64,000 nt of DNA from NCBI GenBank assembly GCA_015680685.1, contig MNCI01008572.1, positions 1,144,947-1,208,946 of the forward strand, written 5' to 3'. The notes beneath the pieces were generated by a model that saw only the letters and a program-made list of their open reading frames with translations, searched no databases and was not told the DNA's origin. Position 1 is the first letter of the stretch. Each line of letters starts with the position of its first letter. Positions 32,850 through 45,429 of this stretch are shown one piece after another. The DNA comes from Gnetum montanum. Its lineage: Eukaryota; Streptophyta; Gnetopsida; Gnetales; Gnetaceae. The position numbers and the translations under genes were made by a program.

Positions 32850-33560
32850 AGGACACATTTACAAAAAGAGAAATGAACTAGGAAGTCCCTTGGTTTACTT
32901 ACAAATTATAAAAAATGCACCATGCAAGGCTCTTCTAGACTCAAGTTTTGCAATCAACTTGATTCCTCACGAAATGTGCAATACATGAAACGTATCACTA
33001 TTAAAGAAATGCAACATTAGGTTGGATCTTGTAAACTACCCCATTACCATTTCCTTAGGGTTGGTAGAAGACATTGTGACCACCATCAGTGGTTGGTCTA
33101 ATTTTACTAATTTCTTGGAAATTCATATAAATAATTGTAAGGGGAAACTTTCCTATCATCATGGATAAAGCTTGAATAAGCATGATTAATGTCAAGCTAG
33201 GAGTTAGAGATCTATCCTTGGAAAATTCTAAGGAGAATAAGCATGGAAAGATAGAAAAGAAAAGAATTTCATGCATCGTGTACAATGACATAGGGTGCAA
33301 CGACATCCACAATATTTGATAGATCAAACCAATTAATATCCAAAGGTGCTTCTATGTAGTAATCATAAAATAAGAGGACACTTAGAGGTTCACATTAGAT
33401 GATTATTCCAACTCTACAATATGCATAGAATTGATATAATTTCTTACAATTACTTACATTGACAAGATGGATGAAATAATGTAGCATAGGCACCAACTCC
33501 CAAATGAAGAACATAAGAACAAAGTAGAAATAGATTGGAGAAAGTTGAAAATTTTTTAAG
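32850..33560 (+). pseudogene. Protease and linker of A-3
   Basis: Recognised by comparison with A-1 and A-4: LGLVEDIVTTISGWSNFT at about 33059-33110, GNFPIIM with a frameshift, then LGVRDLSLENSKENKHGK near 33195. The linker follows (about 33350-33560), with the same order of motifs as A-4 (HQLPNEE...IDWRKL versus RQLPNLN...INWGKL). Stops and frameshifts show it is inactive. Confidence 0.65.
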
Positions 33561-33839
33561 TCTCTAAACTAGAACCTTTGGAGTTAAAAATGTTGCTAGA
33601 ATTTCTTGAGTATGTACTCCTAAAAAATGACAAAACTGATAAACATAAATGCCCAACTCACAAAGAAACAAAAATAGAAGTTATTAAATATGGTGATGGT
33701 TAACAACTTGTGTTTAGTCATATCATGAAATCACAGGCCTCAATCCATGCATATGCTAGAATAGAATCATCTCAAATTTGCTATTAAGTTCAAGTGATAG
33801 CCACAGAGAAGACTAAATTCTAAATTTAAGCTAGTAGTA

Positions 33840-34990
33840 AAGAAGGACATGGAAAAACTTATAAAAGCTAGATTCATCTATCCTATAACAAACAATGAGT
33901 GGGTGAGTCCACTAGTTATTGTGCCTATGAAGGATGCGTAGTGGTAAATTTTCATTGACTTCAAACTATTAAACATGACAACCTTCAAGATTCATTTTTC
34001 ATTTTCATTTGTTGACCAAGTATTAGACACCATTGCAGGTCATAAGTATTACATCATTCTAGATGGATAAAATGACTATAATCAAATCAAAATAGTCTTA
34101 GAAGATTAAGCAAAGACAACATTCACAAGTCCTTAGAGAACATTTGCACACAAGAAAATGTTCTTTGGCCTATGAGATGTACCTATCACTTTCCAACAAC
34201 TTATCCTCGATATGTTTCTATGATAGATTAATAATAGTGTAGATATTTTCATGGATGAATTCTTCATGAATGGGTTAGATTTTGAGCAATCACTCAACCA
34301 TATAGAGTAAGTGTTAAAGTGATGTGTGAAGATATATCTTAAGCACAACTTACAAAAGAGTCATTTGATGGTCCAGAAGGGTATTTTCTTAGGGTACCAA
34401 GTTTCAAAAAAAGGGATTAATGTGGATCTAGAAAAGATAAGAGTAATTCACGGAATAACATAAAAATCCCAAATAGTAAAAGATGTCTGATCATTTCTTA
34501 GACATACATGTTACTATACGAGATTTGCTAAGTATTTCTCCAATATTGTCAAACCACTGGTAAAGTTAACAGAAAAAGATACATCATTCGAATAGACCAA
34601 AGAATGCAAGTTTGTGTTTCAACTTCTAAAGTAGAAACTCATAGAAATTCCAATTCTATGAGCTCATAATTGGTCTACACCATTCAAAATCATGAGAGAT
34701 GCATTCAACTTTGCCTTGGAAGTTGTGCTTACCTAGCTGAAAGATTACAAATGTCCATACTATATCCATTGTACAACCAAGAGTATTGCAAGTACATTGC
34801 TAAACTACACCACAACAAAGAAGGAACTAATGATAATAGTATATGCCTTAGAGAAATTTAAGCATTATGTGCTTGGATACCTAGTTTTATGCATATAGAT
34901 TATAGTGCAATATACTTCTTAAGTCAATGTTTAGTTTCCATATCATATAATGGCTGGTGATCTTGCATAAATTTGATCTTACACAAATTG
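33840..34990 (+). pseudogene. RT-RNase H of A-3
   Basis: RT blocks are visible: YPITNNEWVSPLVIVPMKDA, W-x-I-F-I-D-F-K-L-L-N, FVDQVLDTIAGHKYY, ILDG, YNQIKIVLED and TTFTSP. The catalytic box reads F-M-D-E (about 34240), so the second Asp is lost. HNLQKSHLMVQKGIFLGYQV and KKGINVDLEKI follow, then RNase H (KIMRDAFNFALEVVLT; KKELMIIVYALEKFKHYVLG near 34820). Stops replace Trp at HIE-*-VLK (about 34306). Confidence 0.8.
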
Positions 34991-36200
34991 ATAGAAAGGG
35001 AATGAAGAAAATTTTTGTAGATAATTTATCTTAGTTAATATGGAACAACAATGTAGATAAAGAGTCTCTTTCTAATTAATTTCTTAATGAGATACTTTTT
35101 GCAAAGGTAATAATGCTCACAATAGGGGCACTTACATTGTGGCACATGGAATTTCTTCTATACTTACTCACATAGGAAGTCCCTACTAAATGGGATAGAA
35201 GGAAAAAATAACACTATCTTTACTAAGTTAACCACTTCATGGAGATAAAGAGCAACCTCTATAAGAATTTCATGGTTGGATTTTTGAGATAGTGCATGCT
35301 TGACAAGGATCACATTAGAATTATTTAAGATGTACATGGGGGATCTTATGGAGGTAATTATGTAGGAAGAAGAATAAATAGCAAAATCCTCATGGTAGGA
35401 TACTTATGACCTATAATCATTAGGGATGTGCATCAATTTGCTAACCTCTATGAACGATGCAAATGAGATGGAGGAGTGACTACAAGGATGGAAGCTCCTG
35501 AATAATGGATCTAACCATTAGAACCTTTTGATGTTTAGGGAATTTATTTCATGGGTTCCATCATAGTCATGTCCAATGGGAAATCCTACATCATCATTAC
35601 AATGGACTATTACATGAAATAGATATAGGCTATAGCAATAATAGATTGTAGATTCACAATGGTAGCTAGGGTTTCTTTACCAAAGTATGATAAATAAGTT
35701 TGGTATGCTTAGGATACTAATTTCTAATAATGGAACTCACTCTACTAGTGCTACTTTTAGGAAACTAATGAGACAATTAGGAATGAAACATAAACTAATA
35801 ACACTATACAATGCCTAAGTGAATCATCAAGTAGAACTAACAAATAGAAAAATTAAAAATACTAGGTGATACTGGATTATAGAACTCAATGATGCCTTAT
35901 GGGTCTATCACTCCACCTAGAAATTCCCTATAGAATACTCTTCCTATGAGTTAGTGTACAGTAAGTTGCCAAAACTTCCAATACAATTAGAATTATGTAC
36001 ACTCAACAGAACTTGTAAACTTAACCTTAACATCAATCTATCATAAAAAGAACGTCTCATAAATCTTAACATGCTAGATAAAAATTGATAAGTAGCCCTT
36101 ATGATGAATAAAGTATAAAAGACATATACTAAACAACATCATGATGCTAAGATATGAAAAGTGGATTTTCAACTAGGTAATAAGGTCTCTTATTAGAAGC

Positions 36201-36935
36201 TGATGAGTGGCGAGGTACCCCTACACTCAACCATATAAATACGAGCGTTTCACGTGTGATTCGATTGAACTCCAAGGACTAAGTGCTTATGCATCTTAAT
36301 GAAACACTTAATGTTAATCTATTGTTGTCTTCCCAAACTTACTTGTATTGTCATGGTTGTATGGTTAAGTAAGCCTAAGGTATATGATTTTTATAACTAT
36401 TATCTTTTTAATGTCTTATGCTAATAGGGGAAGGTGAAGAGAACTAAGTGACTAACTTTCATTAACTATTCACTAACTACATTCTAATTGTTCCTAGTAC
36501 CAATATCCGTTCCCACTTGCTACACACATCCTGAACCAGTGCGACGCTACTAGGATTACCAAATGCTAATTGTTACTATGTTACCAAGCGCTACACACAT
36601 GCTCAAAGCAGTCGTACTGAGTATACTTAATTAGGAGAGTCAAGGGTTGAGAGAGATTAATTAACTAGGAAAGCATTTAAACATTCAACAATAATTAATT
36701 ACTATTTAGCTTAGTCCGTATGCTGCAAGGTTTATCATAAAGTTCATCTTTATTACAGTACACAAATGTGTGCTCAGGTATAATTTGCTCGAATAAAGAT
36801 CCATTCACTTTAAGACTCCTACTGTGGGCACATGGAAATTACTCTAGCTCTGGAACCGTAAAACTGCAAGAGTTTAGCTAAGGGTCTAAGTCTTACCCTC
36901 CAAAACAAGGAAAGCAGCCTCTTATTTATAGAAAT
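36201..36935 (-). repeat. 3' LTR of A-4
   Basis: Starts TGATGAGTGGCGAGGTACCC. It is collinear with 42420-43140, up to the TATA (TTATTTATAGAAAT, + strand about 36920-36935). It stops there, next to the PPT, so it lacks the roughly 45-base U3 tip with GATATC sites present in the 5' LTR. Compared with the 5' LTR it has an extra stretch near 36270-36320 (CTTATGCATC...). Confidence 0.85.
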
Positions 36936-36948
36936 ACCCCCATGACTG
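36936..36948 (-). promoter_or_regulatory. Polypurine tract of A-4
   Basis: The minus strand reads CAGTCATGGGGGT directly at the LTR edge. A-1 and A-2 have the same CAGT-CAT-motif in the same place. Confidence 0.65.
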
Positions 36949-38872
36949 AATGAAAACTCATCCTCGAGTTCCTTACAAAATATTGGGAAGGTATGGGATT
37001 ATTGAATTGAATGACACTAATGGTGAATGGGGTGACATGTGAACAGATCATCATTACAATACATGGCAATATTAGTGTTTATCACCACAAGAGTGAACAC
37101 TATACACATTTGACATCCAGCCTTATTTGGCAGCTGAGAGAGAAGAGAGAGAAAATAAGAAGATGTGTTGCTGCCGATGCCAGAATTAAGCCTTCCGTTG
37201 TCCATCCATAATTGCACCATCAATCTTGTTCCTTGCATGACTATTCCAGCACCAGTCCATCCTAAGTGTTTCCTCCAGCTCCAATCCATTGTTGTATGAT
37301 TTCCATCTGCACACAAAACACAATCTCATGTTAGCAAGGATAAATAAATCACAATGCAATCGATACCTTGCCTCGGTGTACGGTCTATTGGCTGAGTTGT
37401 GATATGGCTAATATGGATTCTGGAGATATAACACTGGTGACTACCAAAGGTGTAAGGTGTAGGGGTTAGGAGAACATTGAAAAAATTGGACTAGGACCCC
37501 CATGACTAAGAGCGATCCTCCAATAGCAATAGAATGGAAAAATATAAGGAATAAGAAAGATGGAGAAAAAGAAACAATGTAAACACCGATAAAATGGATG
37601 TGAGGGGTGGAAACAAACAAAATAAATGTTGATTGCTGAAATGTTTAAGGAAAAGAAGTTAACTGATGCACCAAGTAGGAATGCTAGTGGGTCCTCCCCA
37701 AAGTAGGCTCATGCCCTTAATGCCCTAACAATCCCATATTCAAAGAGTTCGTAGGCTCTGGAAATGTCATTTGGAAGTAGGAGCTAAAGTCTTAACCATA
37801 AGAATTTACCAAAAAGAAAACAATGCATCAACCAAAATATAGACTATTGATACAACTAGCAATGAGGTGGAAAATGAAGAAAGATTGATGAGGAGAAGAG
37901 AATGGAATGGATTCCCAAGAATAAGGTGGTGTACATCCCCTTGTGTATGTATGGTTAATGTGACTTAGTAGATCTCATTCCAAATCCAGCCTCAAACAAT
38001 CCACATCAAGTGACTTCACATGAATACACTTGGCCAATCCATTCACCTGAAGTAGCAGGAATGCTTCCATCAAAGAGTCACCACCATTCTGAGGAAACGA
38101 GAAAGGATAAAGTAGGAAGAAAGAAAGGGCCTTAGTTAGAGGAAAATTGTTTTTTTAGTTCCATAACCAGTGCTTATAGCCCAGATGATTATTTCATCTA
38201 AGGGGTATGCTTTGAATTCTCACACTTTTTTTTTTGTGTGAGAACCACACCATGCAAAGACTGATTATTTTTATTAGCTCAGCTTCTCGATAATGGAGCA
38301 ACATTGGAATGGTAAGGAAAAATCAAGAAGAAAACATTCAAGCACCCCAAGAGAATGGTCAGCACAAAGGCATCAAATCCCCTTGAAGTCGCACCCTTTT
38401 CAATCCTTGAGTCCTTTCTCAATTTGAGAAATGCCCAATCACCAATTCATTAATAGTTCTATTATTTAAAGAAAGGGACTGTATAGTTCCAAGCCAAGAG
38501 AGATCATAGAAATTTATGGATGCATGGATGACGTGGACTCATTGCCTATTATATCAAAAGAACCATACCTTAGTATCAACATTATAACTCAAAGGTAAAA
38601 ACCAAACATTGGCAATCAACAGAATACAGTTCATACCACCATTAGAAGCACTTATTAGGTGAAGAACCTAACAAAATAAACAAACACACAAAGAAATGAA
38701 AGAGTATAAACGATGTTGCAAAACAAAAACAAGAAAAGTTAAAGAAAATTGTAAAACAAAAATGTGTAAAATAAACACTTAAAAATGACTTGAGGGCTTC
38801 AGTTGATCAGCAGAGGTGGACATCTCCCCCATGACTGAGTTGAAAGGAGGAGATTCAAAATAATGAGTGGGG
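36949..38872 (-). other. Spacer of A-4
   Basis: Mostly non-coding. A 99-codon open stretch (37017-37316, minus) sits where A-2 carries ORF3, but shows no clear similarity to it. The flanks (TTACAAAATATTGGGAAGG at 36982 and 20614) align with A-2, so ORF3 was deleted from A-4 or never present. At about 38830-38850 the minus strand reads CAGTCATGGGGGAGATGTCC, the remnant of the pol C-terminus. Confidence 0.6.
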
Positions 38873-39690
38873 TCATCCCTTTTCAGAGGTATTATGTGCA
38901 CTGACCGTTCCAAGTTCATGGAAGGGTTTGGCTTGTTGCACATTGACTAGTAATCTCTTATTAAGATTTTTGTTTGACTTTTTAGGAGTTTCCAACTTCC
39001 CCCAATTGATGTTTCCCAGGTTTAGGTTTGGAAGTTGGCGACACTCTTGCTCCAGTGCATCTATGCTTTCGATGTGAGCGTGAGTTATTTCCTTAGTTAG
39101 TTCCATGCACATTGGTGACTTACTCTCTTGATTAGCTATCAACCACTGGGTGTCTTCTTGTTGTGTGGTTGCTACATACATGCACTTTTGTATGTTAATT
39201 TCTTATGCACACTGATTGCATGCAGGAAATGCTGAACATTCCTATACGCAATCACACCATGTATCATTGTATGTGATGCATGGAACCTTCTTCTTCTCGA
39301 TCTTCCAAAAAGTGTTTTCCTTAGATATTTCCAAGGAAAGATCATGGATTCCTAGGCACACATTTATGGTACTTAGTCATGCCCTTCCCATTATTATTGG
39401 GAAATTCCCTTTATCATTGTTTACTTGTATCACTAGGAAATTAGCTGGGTATGACCACCCACACATAGTGGTAATGATGTCCTCCACCAGTCCCAAGGGG
39501 ATAGTGATGGATTGGTCAGCCAGCTCTAGGAAAATATTACTCTTCCTTAATGGAGGTAGGTTCCAGGCTTTGTACATTTCTTGTGATATTAAGTTGACTC
39601 CAATACCTGAGTCTAGAAGAGCTTTACATGGTTCATTTCCAATGACTTGGAGATAGATTAGAGGGCTTCCAAAATTAGAGAATTTTCTAG
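38873..39690 (-). pseudogene. Aspartic protease and linker of A-4
   Basis: The least damaged family-A protease. Active-site block LLDSGIGVNLISQEMY (about 39625-39575), then WNLPPLRKSNIFLELADQSI, LGLVEDIITTMCGWSYPANF and GNFPIIMGRAW (39577-39377). Next come LSLEISKEN and a 102-codon open linker (38873-39181; CMELTKEITHAHIESIDALE). The catalytic D-S-G is intact. After the linker the pol frame jumps to its last residues (SHGGDVHL-like), so RT and integrase are cleanly missing. This region may still have been translated as Gag-Pro. Confidence 0.8.
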
Positions 39691-39699
39691 GAAGGTGGC

Positions 39700-42274
39700 C
39701 CTCCTTAATCTAGTCAATAATGGCATGTGTGAACAAAATTGTGTGTTTTGAGCTTGGTGTTTGGTTTGAAGGGAGCTCTGAAGCTTTATTTGATGGAGAG
39801 GTGATCAGAGGTTCAACCACTTGTGGTTGTGAGGGCTTAGTTGGACTGTTGGTTCTGAAGAAAGGTCTTCTCTTCATATGGTTGTTAGAACTAGTAGTGG
39901 GTTGAGGATTCATAGCCCTTGTAGCATTGTGTTGCTACAGTTGAGTAGGGAGTTCCCCTTGCATTGCTAGAGCGGGTGGTAATGGAGCTATCAGTATGAG
40001 AGTTTTGGATGGATTTGGAGGATCATATGTCTGTGGGTTATCTCCCCTAGGAGAAGGAGTCCTATAATACTCTTGAGATTGGTAGTGATGTTGTGGTGTC
40101 ACGTGACCAACAAAGTCACATGGAGAGATTGGTTGCTGCATATAGTAGGCATATGGATCTGGTTGTCAGTTGGGGTATTCTTGCCTTGGTGGTGGCATCC
40201 CCCATGACTGTGGGTATTTCCACTATTGGTGTTAATTAATAGGTTGTGGTGGAGTTCCACTTGGATAATATGTTGAAGGTTGGTGAAACTGCCTTGGGTT
40301 ACCTTGGGGATAAGGTAACCGTTGGGGTGCTTACCATTTGTTAAGTCGTGGGTTGAGTGCATACATCCCAAACTCTTGTAGATGTTAGATTACTGGGCAA
40401 CATCCCTTAGGATGGTCGTATTGGCATATCTCACATCCACTGTCATTGTCCGTATTAGAATCCACAACCTCTTCGGTGATGGCCATTTTACCCTTACCTT
40501 TGTTACGTGCATTGACCACTTCTCTATTTTTCTTTTTGTCATAGTCACCACCTTGCTCCATAGACTCCTCTATGATTTTAAGAATAGTTTCAAACCTACT
40601 ATCCAAGGAGTCCCACATTTGGTCTACCTTTGCTGATACCTTTGTTGTTAATTTTTGAAGCAGCAAGGTTTTCCTATTCACCATCTCTTCGAGTGGTGAC
40701 TCTTCCTCCTCCTCACAGAATCTCACTCCCCTTTTTCGGAGGGAAGGATCTCAGTTGTACTCTTCCACACTTTCTCTCTTACATAGCACCCCTTCTTCCT
40801 TGGCTACTTGCTCTAGCAATCTATGAATCTAATGAGACCTAAGATCTAATAATCTTCCTTGGGCATATGTTCCAAGGGTTCTCCTTGTTTCATGCCTAAG
40901 TCCATCTATGAGATGACGTAGTTGATCCCACTGTGAATAACCATGGCCCAGGCAATGATGTAACAGTGCATAATAACAGTCCATGGAAGCATCAAAGGGT
41001 TCATGATTTCCTTGCTTCCATCCTTGGATTTGCTTCTATAGGTTAGACACTCGGGAGTACATTTTGTAATTATCATTAAACAATTCTAACATCCTACTCC
41101 ACCTCCGAATGGATTCCAGTTCTAAGGACTGGTACTAGCTTTCCGCTTCTTTCACTAGTGTCCTTGGGAACAACTTTATTTTTTTCCATTCATTCTCTAT
41201 GTTCTACAAGGAAAATGCATTGTGGAATGCTTGTAGGTGATTTTGAGGATCAGCGTTGTATCCCCCTTCAAACTGTGGGATGTTATTCATGTCTAACCTC
41301 TTGATCCTACTATCTTTTTGGTGCCTTGTGGGAACTCTTATGGCCTCCATTATGTCTAACATGCTTCTAGTTGCAAGTAGGGGTTCTTTGTGGTCATCTC
41401 GTTCATAGCGTCTATGATGTCTACACGGTTCCCTACTCTCCCTTCTTACATGCCTTGATTCCTTAGAGTGCCCTCATCCTCGTTCTCGACTGTCTTGTTG
41501 ATGTTTTTCACTCTATTTTCCTTTATCCTCACGATTGGTTTCCTTATGACTACAACCAAATACTGAAGGAGAGGGTGAATGTGATGATGAAGATGAAGAA
41601 GAAGGAGAACCATCTTCATGATGGTATTTTCTACCTTCTCTTCGGTGGTCTTAGCCCTAATTGTGATTATGATCAGAACATCTACCCTTATCATGTGTTT
41701 GTGTTCCCTTGTTAAACACTTCATGTTCGTGGGGATCAAAACTCGGGTTTTGAACCATGAAGTGGAGGTTCTGATACGTCACCTCTTGACCATCATTAGG
41801 AGGGGGAACATTAATTGGTGGGGAACTTGTTGAAACCAGTTCACCATTCCCAATTTCACTTAAAACATGCAGGGTGTTATGGGGCCATTTACCCTTCAAA
41901 GATGTGTGGTAACTCTCCTGTCGCAAGTCCCATTGACGTTGTGCTTCTGTGGGATGATAGTCCCTTGTGTCATGATCACATGCAATGTATTCCACATATA
42001 AAAGTGGCATGCCTTTTCGTGTGAGAGAATGAAGGAGCATGTTGGGGACTGCTCGATTTGGAGGCAACACTATGTTACCCTCCAAGTCTCTCCAATGCAG
42101 TTGTTCATATTGATGGAGAATAAATGTAAAGTTGGGAAAATACTCATCATGATGAGTATAAACTACCTGAAACTATTGAGGAACTAGCAGATCTTGGTTA
42201 CGTGTGTTATGCCGCTGACTGTCTCTTGTGTTAGTCCTAGGTGATGAAGTGCTCTTCTGCAAAGAAGAAGACAT
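39700..42274 (-). pseudogene. gag of A-4
   Basis: Starts ATG at 42274 (MSSSLQKSTSSPRT), in frame with the 142-codon piece 42085-41657 (GNIVLPPNRAVPNMLLH). One stop lies between them. Capsid motif near 41280 (MNNIPQF-GGY-ADPQNHLQAF type). A 113-codon piece 40726-40385 has coiled-coil features and ends with the zinc-binding variant C-E-I-C-Q-Y-D-H-P-K-G-C-C. A Pro/Gln/Tyr tail follows (40371-39935) with QSWGMPPPRQEYPN. Several stops and at least two frameshifts. It would build the virus-like particle core in live copies. Confidence 0.8.
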
Positions 42275-42401
42275 TTTCATTTTATTCGATGTCTGATTTA
42301 CCGTTGTCTTATCTTTCCTTGATTAACCCTAAGGGTTCGTTCTAGCATCCCAATGATATGAATGATTTCCTATGTTCTACGTAACACACAAACAACTAAG
42401 T

Positions 42402-42419
42402 CCCCAGCAATGGCGCCAA
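42402..42419 (-). promoter_or_regulatory. Primer-binding site of A-4
   Basis: TTGGCGCCATTGCTGGGG on the minus strand, directly after the 5' LTR. It is the best preserved PBS in the window and the reference for A-1 (1-14) and A-2. Confidence 0.85.
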
Positions 42420-43179
42420 TGTTGAGTGGCGAGGTACCCCTACACTCAACCATATGAATACGAGCATTTCACGTGTGATCCAGTTGAACTCCAAGGAGGT
42501 TAATCAATCGTTGTCTTCCCAAACTTACTTATATTGTCATGGTTGTATGGTTAAGTAAGCCTAAGGTATATGATTTTTATAATTTTTATCTTTTTAATGT
42601 CTTATGCTAATAGGGGAAGGTGAAGAGAACTAAGTGACTAACTTTCATTAACTATTCACTAACTACGTTCTAATTTTTCCTAACACCAGTATTTGTTCCC
42701 ACTTGCTACACACATCCTGAACCAGTGCAATGCTGCTGGGATTACCAAACACTAATTGTTACTGGGTTACCAAGTACTACACACATGCTCGAAGCGGTCG
42801 TACTGAGTGTACTTAATTATGAGAGTCAAGGGTTGAGAGAGATTAATTAACTAGGAAAGCATTTAAACATTCAATAATAATTAAGTACTATTTAGCTTAG
42901 TCTGTATGTTGCAAGGTTTATCATAAAGTTTGTATTTATTGCCATACACAAATGTGTGCTCAGGTATAGTTTGCTTGAATAAAGATCCATTCACTTGAAG
43001 ACGCCTACTATGGGCACATGGAAATTATTCTAGCTTTGGAATGGTAAAACTGCAAGAGTTTAGCTAAGGGTCTAAGTCTTTCCCTCCAGAATAAGGAAAG
43101 CCACCTCTTATTTATAGAAATTGAGGCAAGCTGCGATATCATGTACACAATATCATGTATGCGATATCACGGCTCACGA
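42420..43179 (-). repeat. 5' LTR of A-4
   Basis: Begins TGTTGAGTGGCGAGGTACCC and ends GGCTCACGA before the TSD. The minus-strand TATA (CTATAAATAAGAGG) is at about 43122-43109. The U3 is only about 60 bases and contains GATATC sites at about 43135 and 43162 plus related ATATCATG repeats. R/U5 contains the family tail with a NTTGCCATACAC... block (about 42938). Confidence 0.88.
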
Positions 43180-43440
43180 GAAGCCCATACATTTACCTTA
43201 ATGAATAAAATTCCATACATTGCATGAAGAATCCTACATCATCCACTTCATTTTTCATTAACACATTATAAAGATTTATCATCTTGATTGCTCAGACAAG
43301 CTAATATTGATTAACATGTAACAAGTAAAATCTTTTAACGATTTTCCAATAGATAAAAACTTCATTGATATCTCAATTCATGGCCAAGATCACTACATTT
43401 TTCATATCTCCACCTTTAACTTAGTCATGGGGGAGATACC

Positions 43441-45010
43441 CATTTGGCTTGACATCTTATAGGAGCATGATTTTTCAACTCTTTGGTTTACAATTTCTTT
43501 TTATTTACATAGTTCTTCATATGTTTTTTATTTATTGTAATTTTTTATTTTCTTTTATACTTTTACTTTATTTGAGTAATTTCATTTTTAATCCTTTAGT
43601 CTAATTTTAATATTTCTATTTTTCATTAATAAGAATTGTTATTTATGTATAGGCCAACTTTGTTGTTTAGATTATGTCCTATAATATCAATATAATTGGA
43701 AAAGTAGTTGTGTTAAGTAGTGAGACCACGACATCCATTCCTCCACTTTTGATAAATAATATATCTTCACCATGTAGTATGGTCCTTCTCATAGTAAAAC
43801 TAAAATTAACTCATGATCTTTATACCTTAAGAAAAAGGGGAAGGACTAAGAAAAAATGGAAAAGTATGTGGCTTCAAGGGAATCTACTAATTCCTTGCAC
43901 TTGTTTTATGGATCTTACTACTCCATGTATTTATATCATTAGTCATGTTTTAATTTTAATAGAAGTATGTTCTTGAATAAGTGTTGTCATATTATGTCAC
44001 TAAAAAGATATGTTACCCATGCTTGAAGGTAGTCATCTAGTAAGAAAAATATAGTAATTAATTAATTAATTCATAAAAAAATTAATTTTTTGGATACCAC
44101 TAAAAAGGCATGTTACCATGCTTGAATGAAGGCTACTTCTAAGAATCCCAAAGATTCCTTGATTAGTCTCATCATATGACTGAAAAGACATGCTACCCAT
44201 GCCTAAAGGTACTCCTCTAATGGGATTAACAATGGTTATGGGGCTGGAAAGATATGTTACCCATTCCTAAAGGCATCCTTTTAATTGATGAATAGTTTCC
44301 TAAAAATAATTAAATGTTTAAGTAATTAATTAATTAAAAATACTTCCTTACCTTTTCTTGTTGAGTAGTGATGTTTTCATATGGTGGTGGTATTCCTATG
44401 GTTGTAAGTTTGGGATGAAGTAATTCAATGTCACTAGAAAATGTATGGACCTGGTCTAAAACCTAGATAGATAGGTATGATGATTATCTTAATCACATTC
44501 ATCATAAGAATATATTACGAACAAGCATCTCACATCTCTATTTTTATAGTCTCTTCTTATTTCATTATTCACCTTACTACTACATGTAAATGCTTGACTA
44601 ATGACTCTATTTAGTATGGTGCAAGATTCCTAAGACAATTTTTATATGGATGTGCATATAAACTAGATCAATATTCAATTCTTAATGTGCTTATGAATAC
44701 CTTGTAGAGTGGTTATACAAGGGCATTAAGAAAATGAGTCTAGTTTGTAGAGGATCCACTTGTATAACTTTTGGATATCAAACCTATACACCACCTCTAC
44801 ATGCCCAAATCATTGAGTTGTATTTCCAAATTTGAATGTGTTAGGGTTTGATTTTATGTCTCTTGGAAAACTCTAATTATATAAGGATTACTTAAGTTAT
44901 AAGAAAACTCAATACATAACTTATTGATTAAATAATTAATCATTGTACATCTTTCATAATCGTGTTATCCATATTTTGTAGTCATTCTTGGTGTCTTCTA
45001 GTCTTGTTAT
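43441..45010 (+). other. Spacer of A-3 with short repeats
   Basis: Homologous to the A-1 spacer (7386-9421): T-rich start, later GAGGATCCACTTGTAT near 44752 (A-1: GAAGGATCCACTTGTAT at 8587). Between 43998 and 44290 are four imperfect copies of a unit ending (A/G)GA(T/C)ATG(T/C)TACCCAT(G/T)C. An ATTATATAAGG box at about 44876 sits where A-1 has its putative internal promoter. Right edge: CTT microsatellite (about 45030-45050). Confidence 0.6.
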
Positions 45011-45429
45011 GAATTTATTCTCCATAACAACTTCTTCTTCTTCTTCTTCTTGCTTCTTTCCTTCCTTCTTACTTTGGTTACATCCTTATGATGATTTCCT
45101 TTTCTTGTTACTCAAATAGATCTATTTGGGAGTTTTCCTAGTTAGTCAATCTTTTGTGGGCTAGGCCTTATTGGATTCTTTACAGATTCATAGTTTGACC
45201 AGCTACAAACTATTACCTCTATCATAGCTTATCCCTTCTTCGTAGTCCTTCTATTACTTTCCATTATAGCCTTTTGGATGGTCTTCTCTTCCTCTTTTGG
45301 ATACTAGACCAGATTACGAATGGTTCACCTTGGATCTTCTTGTCCTATCTAGGAAACTACATTTTTCTTCACTTATTTCTTATATAAATTACTTGATAAC
45401 ATTTTTTTAAGAATAAAGGAAACTTGACT

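Larger units (their letters stand above)
36201..43179 (-). mobile_element. Non-autonomous gypsy element A-4 (gag-protease), TSD GAAGC
   Basis: The LTRs are 36201-36935 (3') and 42420-43179 (5'). The TSD GAAGC is perfect at 36196-36200 and 43180-43184. Internal order in element sense is PBS, gag, protease, linker, pol C-terminal remnant (about 38845), spacer, PPT. RT, RNase H, integrase and ORF3 are missing. The insertion splits the A-3 integrase. The LTRs are close to each other and the PBS is intact, so this is one of the youngest insertions here. Confidence 0.92.
35090..43440 (+). pseudogene. Integrase of A-3, split by element A-4
   Basis: The N-terminal zinc-finger region reads VHGGSYGGNYVGRRINSKIL (about 35331) and IIRDVHQFANLYERC. 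The core reads MSNGKSYIIITMDYYMK (35571-35620). The catalytic glycine-rich and C-terminal parts run to 36200 (FQLGNKVSY). A-4 lies between 36201 and 43179. After the duplicated GAAGC the reading continues at about 43330-43440 (FPIDKNFIDISIHGQDHYIF, ...FNLVMGEIP). Stops replace Trp in PE-*-WI-*-PLEPFDV-*-GIYF (about 35500-35540). Confidence 0.75.
32315..45010 (+). mobile_element. Gypsy element A-3, 5'-truncated, split by A-4
   Basis: Starts abruptly inside the proline-rich gag tail (CCCATAGTCATGGAGATGTCACC, equivalent to about 2170 of A-1), then protease, RT-RNase H and integrase up to 36200. A-4 is inserted there (TSD GAAGC). The integrase C-terminus resumes at 43185, followed by the family spacer to about 45.0 kb. 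ORF3 and the 3' LTR are not found, because LINE sequence follows. Heavily mutated. Confidence 0.75.

Noticed and set aside
37017-37316. Short ORF3 remnant in A-4
   Set aside because: The location is right, but no block of ORF3 could be aligned.
39216-39656. 146-codon + strand frame in A-4
   Set aside because: Antisense to the A-4 protease; the minus-strand reading has the D-S-G active site and matches A-1.
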